From Nissolia schottii (Eukaryota; Streptophyta; Magnoliopsida; Fabales; Fabaceae): DNA of 64,000 nt. The notes beneath the pieces are model-generated. The model saw nothing but the letters and a program-made list of their open reading frames with translations. It searched no databases and was not told the DNA's origin. The DNA lies in contig QANU01014009.1 in the NCBI GenBank assembly GCA_003254905.1, positions 1 through 64,000 on the forward strand, written 5' to 3'. A program made the translations under genes and the position numbers. This document shows positions 58,345-64,000 of the stretch, piece by piece; the stretch's first letter is position 1; each line of letters starts with the position of its first letter.

Positions 58345-58464
58345 CACTTAGTGGGATGGTTGAAATCTATGTTAGATTTAAATTTTATTAAGGAAGAAAA
58401 ACTCACTTGGTGGGATGGTTGAAATCTATGTTAGATTTAAATATTTTATTAAGGAAGAAAAACT
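58345..58464. repeat. Tandem duplication, 59-60 bp unit, two copies
   Basis: CACTT(A/G)GTGGGATGGTTGAAATC through AAGGAAGAAAAACT is repeated twice head-to-tail with two or three differences, so it is recent. Confidence 0.92.
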
Positions 58465-58698
58465 AAGGCATCAGCGTAAACAAGTATGGTAGCGAAACTA
58501 TGAGAAGAGAGGCATTAGTGAACAGGGAATAGTTGGACTTAGATTGAGAATAACCAGACTCCAATAGATCACTAGGGCAATTTCCTTTGCACAATCTATC
58601 TAATCCACAGAGGATTTAAATCCCTCTACATCCTTTGTTCGTCTTTAAACGGTTCATGTCCACACTTCTCATACCAGTATGTCCTTGGGTTTGAATTG

Positions 58699-58857
58699 AT
58701 CTTTTCAATTGAATTTTTTTGTATATGTTATCAAGTGTAATATTTTATCATCAATTTCATCGTTGTTTATCTCATGTATGAGATGAGACTCATTTCATTA
58801 AGTAATGATGTGAAATTTCACCTGATAACATATGACTATAAATTCAATTGCGATGAT
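58699..58857. mobile_element. Foldback MITE-like element
   Basis: CAATTGAATTTTTTTGTATA and TGTTATCAAGTG (58706-58737) pair with CACCTGATAACATATGACTA and AAATTCAATTG (58820-58850). The centre is a smaller CTCATGTATGAGATGAG foldback. Confidence 0.6.
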
Positions 58858-59281
58858 CTATTCGGCTATTCCTATCTTCAGGAGCCAATTCTCCATGAGG
58901 AATTACGATGAGATGGCACTTTTCTTTCCTTCAGATTGTCCACGTCTCACTTCACATGTTGAAAGTGGGGGCTTAAAAGTTGAGATATTCTTTTCTTTTG
59001 TGTGGTGAGGAATCTTGTTTACTCCACGAATATATAAGCTATTGTTTTTCTTTTTTCCTTTTGTTTTCCAGAGTGAGACAGTTGCATTATCTTTTATCTT
59101 CGAAAATTCGGGTATATGTACCTTGCTTATGTTAAATATCACAAGAATCACCTTGATATAATCGTTATTGGTTCCTTTCACCTTTTCTAGTCATACATTT
59201 TACTTTTGCTGAGGGATATATTGTAGTTATTTTAATTTTTGGGTAAAGAGATTTTAGTTATTGTGACTTGAGAAAAAATTA

Positions 59282-59452
59282 TCTAATGGAACATATCACT
59301 TTAGAGGATAAATTTAGAGAATAAAAGTGAAAGAATATGATCATTTGATTAAAAAAGTGAATATTGAAACTTATTTTTACTTGTTGTTTTAATGGTAAAA
59401 AGTATCACTTTATCTTTTTATTTTTTAAAGTGTGATAGTCACCTTAGAGGAT
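59282..59452. mobile_element. Foldback MITE, family A copy 2
   Basis: ATCACTTTAGAGGATAAA at the left opposes TTTTTTAAAGTGTGATAG at the right, like the element at 12728-12886. Confidence 0.5.
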
Positions 59453-61073
59453 CTGCTTTTGTGATTCTTAACATATGCAAAGTGAATTGAAATTTTGCCC
59501 CTGGGAGTAATTTAGGTGTTTGCAAGCAAATATGTAATGACGCTGGTTCACAGTTCTTACTCGAATTATTTATAAGCTATTTGGCCGAAATTATATTAAT
59601 ATTAGATGTTTATTTTTTGGTACACAATCAATGTGTCTACTAGTGTGGACTACATGACTAATCATTTTGTTGGCTTGTAGACATCTTAAGGATGAAACAG
59701 TTAATTCGAAGATTTAAAATTGTTCCATATCTAAAGTTAATGATTAAACTTCTTACATTTAATTTAAGGAGGATGAACCTCTCTCATTTAACCATACCCT
59801 GGGTGACTAATATTAGATATGAGCCTGGCTTAGATTTTATTCAAGTTTTTAACAGTTGAAATTATTCATTTGGATTTTGAATTCAGAACCAGACAATTAT
59901 TTGCTGAATGTTTTTTAAGAATAAAATTTCATCTTCTTCTTTGAAGTACTAAAAAGTCAGGTTGATGAGACATAATCTTCATTTCTATTAAAAATTAAAA
60001 ATGTGTAGATATCCGTGAACTACCCTGTTTCTATTTCTATTAAAAATAGTGGAGACTACCCTGTTTTCATTTTGGAGAATCTCCTGTAAACCTTCAATTT
60101 TGCCATCGCAGTCGGTAGCACTAGTCATATTTAGTCTTTGAGTTGTGAAAATAAACTCTTTAGCCTATCAAATTGTCAAAAATGAATTAAATAAGTCATT
60201 TGATGATCAAGATAGTCTTTAAGTAATTCTTTTTTAGGGATTCATTTGATTAAAAATAATTTGGTGGTAAGAGATTTTGGGAATTATGCATGATATTTAA
60301 GGGTTAAGTCATTTAGTGATCGTTATACCAAAAAAAAAGGGAAGTAAAAAGTGCATTTTCGTAACTTAAAAAGTGTATGATTGATATTGTCAAGTTTAGG
60401 GATTAGAACGAAGGTTGGAATTTGAACTTCACCCGTAGATATGCCCCATCTTCTAAAATTATAGCAGCACTTAGCCAGGAAACAATGAAAATTACGTTTG
60501 CACTCGGAGGACAGATTACATCTTTGGCAGATGGAAGTTAACCAATATGTGTTAGTACTTTTCCGAGGGGATGTACTCATTTTAAGAGGAGAAACAACCC
60601 TACAAAGCTTGAAGCATGTAATCAGGGTTTTTGATATAAATCAGTGTTGCGGTTGAATGAAAGGTCATATGATCCCTTTATTTATCAAAAAATTATCAAT
60701 TATGTCACATTATTTTACCAAATATATTCTAACAAATATTTTGGTCATTAGCATTTTTGTTTTAAGAGTAAATTTTATATAATTGTCCTTTAAAGTAATT
60801 ATGTGAATTTAATTTTAGTACATTGCTTGTGTAATTTTGTTTTTACGCAATCATCGTGTATAAAATTAGCAAAAGATGTTTGATTTTTGTCTCAAAATCG
60901 CGTATATAAAAGTATGAGAAACTTTTTTTACATCGACTGTGCATCAAATGAATTGTGTCTGTGATGCTGAGTGGTTTGTTCTAAAATTGGATGAAAGTGT
61001 TGCAGAATCAAGACCAGAGACACGACCGGGCCACCTTTACATTCTTGTACACGTGGTATGTTGCAAAATCATC
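59453..61073. other. Intergenic
   Basis: A minus-strand frame at 60323-60580 has five cysteines but no signal peptide and no recognised family. Nothing else is seen. Confidence 0.45.
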
Positions 61074-61081
61074 CATGTTCT

Positions 61082-61680
61082 TGGGGGGTGTTCATAACTC
61101 GGATCCGCTAACTCGGGTCAGTTTGAAACATTTGGGCCAAAATTGGGTTCAATTTTAATTGGGTCCAATTTAAAAAAAAACTTCTAAAAAAATTTTCATC
61201 TTAATTTATACCGTGTTTGGGGTTTAGCTTCGGGTCACCCGACCCGACCTGATGTTTAGAAATTTATCTATTGTAGTTAAATTATGTCTATTTTGGTATT
61301 TACAAATATATTGTAGTGCACTTATTATTTTTTTGTTGTTTATGTTCTACTAAATTTATGAAAGTTTGAATGAGAATGCTAATGTTATAAAATTTTATTT
61401 CATTTTGTTGTAGTGTTTGAAATTAATGAGTGTTTAGTTAGGAAATATAATGTTTAGTTTGCAATTTTTTTAACTTTATTTTTTAATGGATGTTATTTTT
61501 TATTTTAAAATTTGAGTTAGTTTTGGCTCGATCTAAACCCGAATTTTAACTCGATTAGAAAATGATCGGGTCTATCGAGTTTAGAATTGGGCCCGGATCC
61601 TCAAAATTGGCCCGGTCTATAAGGCCGAGTTCGATAAAGGTCAACCCAACCCAACCCAACGTAGACCATGAACACCCCTA
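61082..61680. mobile_element. hAT-type non-autonomous element with 8-bp target duplication
   Basis: The left end TGGGGGGTGTTCATAA and inverted right end ATGAACACCCCTA match apart from one extra G. Flanking 8-mers CATGTTCT (61074-61081) and CATGTTAT (61681-61688) differ at one base. Subterminal CGGGTC/GACCCG and CCCAACCC repeats resemble the element at 27948. Nothing convincing is encoded. Confidence 0.85.
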
Positions 61681-61689
61681 CATGTTATG

Positions 61690-63930
61690 TTGCCAACTAT
61701 CTAATATTGTGCGGTATTCATTGGTTATAATCTTAAGCTTAGCTTATCTTCATCACGTACTTGTAAATAAGCTGTTACCGTTAATTATCAATCAATAGAA
61801 GCTTATTGATAAACAAATATTTATATCCATATTTCTTAACCTGACATGATTAAGTTCGACACAAAGTTGAGATAATCCTAATCCAAATAAATTAGTATGT
61901 CAAAACATACTCAAAAGTGATAACATTCCACCCTTCCATGAAAATACACTCAATTATTCCAAGAGAAACATTTCCATCCATATCATGAACAGTTTGTTGC
62001 ATAATTTTCTTTCGTAAACTTCAAATCAATGAATGATTTTTTTTTCTTCTCTTTTTCTGCCATCATTTCACACAACCAAAAACCTTATGGGCCACTTCAT
62101 TCCTTGTCAGACTTTTGCCAAAAGTCTATGTTACAATTATCCTTTTTCCATTTCATGAAATACCAAAGCTCTTGAGATTATCTCTTTACACATGTATGAG
62201 TATACATTTACACACATTCACATGTATATCTGAAACATGTCACAACGACATACGTTTTTTCAATCTAATGTGTCAGAAACACTGAAAGATGCCAAAGTTG
62301 TCGCCATCTCTAAGGTTCCATTTTTCCCCCTTCTTTCTTTATTATCATTCACTGAGCATCTTAGCATATTAGCATGCGCGCTTTTTAGTTCTTTTGGGTC
62401 CCAAATGCCGTTATGTTTCTCCAGTTTTTTACACCCTACCCAATCTGATTGCATTCCTATACGTCAATTCCTCTTTCAATGGTTCACCACCACCACAATT
62501 TAGAGAAACTATCATGTAATCATAAAAGGTCACCTTGAATGTATAAATAACCTCGGCCTGCACCTTAGAAGAATTCATCATTTAATGATAAAATGTTCGT
62601 ATGTTATTCTTTGTGTGTATCAAGAGGATCGTATCTAGTATGATGTGTGAAAGGGCATATAAAATTATTTAATTATCTTTTCCTATTAAAATTATTATAA
62701 ATAAGAGATTTATAGTTCAATCTTTGTCAATCTCTATTTAAAAAATTGTCCACGTAATATGCTGAAAGACCCATTGCATTAGTGAATGTATTAGGAAACA
62801 TAAAACAATTCAATTGTTTTCACCTATCAACTTAAATTTTTGAGAGAGATAATTCTTGACATGACGTTACGTAAACGCATGAAATATTTTGGTCAATTTA
62901 AGGTTGATGGTGATTTTCATAAGCTAGCTATTTCCATTTCATTTAATAAAAAAAAATTGGGTACATTACATGTGGTAATTTACGGAATTGGGTACTATTC
63001 CACTAATAGAAGTGCTGTTTTATGACTCTGCCTGAGTTTAAGCTATGACCAATTTTGCAAATCCAAATTCTAAAAGTACTTGTATAATGAAAAACCAACA
63101 ATAAGTCATTGATCTTCAGAGGTAATATGGGATCCCTTATCCCATCTACCCCCAAAACTATAGTTACTATAATTGTGTGATGCCAATGATTTTGATTATG
63201 CTATTGTAACCAAATATGTGCAAGAGAGAAAAAAAAAGGAGCGCATTAAGGCTTATCATTGTATAGACACCTTTACCCTAAACTCTTTTGGCTTTTTTCT
63301 TTTTGGGACATAACTCTTTTGGCTTTTGTCGAGTCCATTTTACTTCTTGCTAGGAACACTATACTTCCCTTTAATGATGACTCCGGTTATTTTATACCTT
63401 TTTGTTGTCTATGCTTGATGAGAACATATAGTAGTTGGTTATCATTATTTTATAATGGATTAGGATGTAGGATAAGGAATTTTTTTTTTGGTTTATTTAA
63501 TTAATCAGGAACGGCTTTTAACCCCAAAGTTTGAAAAAATTGGGGGATCCTCTCTGTCAGACGTATCAAAGTTTGCAAGGGTAACCTAATATTCAAATAA
63601 TTGGATAATGAAGTAATGGGTAAGGAAAATGACATGAAACAAAATATATATTTTTCTGTCAATGTCACTTTTTTCACACAAAAAATGATGTGTATTTATT
63701 TGTTACAAAATAATGGGTTGATTACACTTCATTTAATATTAAATAAAATTTTATTAAAATGTGAATCCTTATTAAAATTTTATTCAATAATTAATAAAAT
63801 AAGAATTGGCACCATGTTTCAATTTAACTGATTCCATACAATAGTGCTCTTTTTATAATAATAGGTTTGCTGAAATCCGTCTCAAGAGAGAGGGATAATA
63901 ATAGAGGGGGGAATCTTTGTGAGAAATAAT
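61690..63930. other. Intergenic
   Basis: No supported gene. Open frames at 62237 and 63259 are hydrophobic or low-information and resemble no family. Confidence 0.5.
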
Positions 63931-63934
63931 TAAC

Positions 63935-64000
63935 CAGGGTCCCCCATATAAGATAATATAGGCATCATCATCAATCATCATTATCATCATCAACTCAGAG
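63935..64000 (+). promoter_or_regulatory. Possible promoter and leader at the right edge
   Basis: CATATAAGATAATATAGG (63946-63963) could be a TATA region, followed by a CATCATCAATCATCATTATC-type leader running off the window. Confidence 0.3.

Noticed and set aside
60323-60580. Minus-strand frame with a cysteine-rich stretch (CQRCNLSSECKRNFHCFLAKC)
   Set aside because: No signal peptide and no spacing typical of known cysteine-rich peptide families. The opposite strand gave only vague similarity to Sm-like proteins, which did not hold up.
62237-62503. 88-codon open frame near the right side
   Set aside because: No domain, no homologue recalled and no promoter or splice context.

Overview
The window is AT-rich plant nuclear DNA. 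Plant-only families (OVATE repressor, DUF868, LEA seed-maturation protein, plant mobile domain), intron-containing genes and typical plant transposons (CACTA, hAT and Stowaway MITEs, a tRNA-derived SINE, LTR elements) all point that way. Gene content and repeat style suggest a legume, perhaps the soybean/Vigna/Phaseolus group, but nothing seen fixes the species. Short runs of N (5517, 31476-31500, 57055) mark assembly gaps.

Layout. 1-2273 is the 3' part of a long gypsy-type LTR, followed at once by about 0.5 kb of degenerate 6-bp TTAGGG-type telomere-like repeat. 2860-5290 is a decayed plant-mobile-domain gene next to a Mutator-transposase tail on the other strand. 6651-8584 is an intact three-exon gene for a small plastid-type membrane protein, and 9906-10844 (minus) an intronless DUF868 gene. 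11.4-25.6 kb is mostly intergenic, with several foldback elements, a tRNA-iMet relic and a two-exon gene for a conserved-looking 61-residue protein (22028-22665). 25888-26776 is a two-exon gene of unknown function. 26.8-34.5 kb is transposon-rich: a hAT-type MITE, an LTR-like remnant split by a 3.05-kb CACTA element with TTA target duplication, then a LINE reverse-transcriptase relic. 36378-36946 is another hAT-type element. 37830-38555 (minus) encodes an OVATE-family repressor, and beside it lies a diverged tandem duplication with a conserved 105-bp core. 45.2 kb holds four consecutive small hairpins. 49231-50364 (minus) is a frame-broken LEA/SMP gene lying between two copies of an LTR-like repeat. 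54.4-54.9 kb is a SINE whose poly-A tail carries a nested MITE. 55872-56519 encodes a PNRC-motif proline-rich protein. The remainder is intergenic, with a hAT-type element at 61082-61680 and a possible promoter at the right edge.

The genes are unrelated, independently transcribed plant genes; there is no operon or cluster logic. The distinctive content is the datable nesting of mobile elements and a few compact structured repeats that standard annotation would miss.
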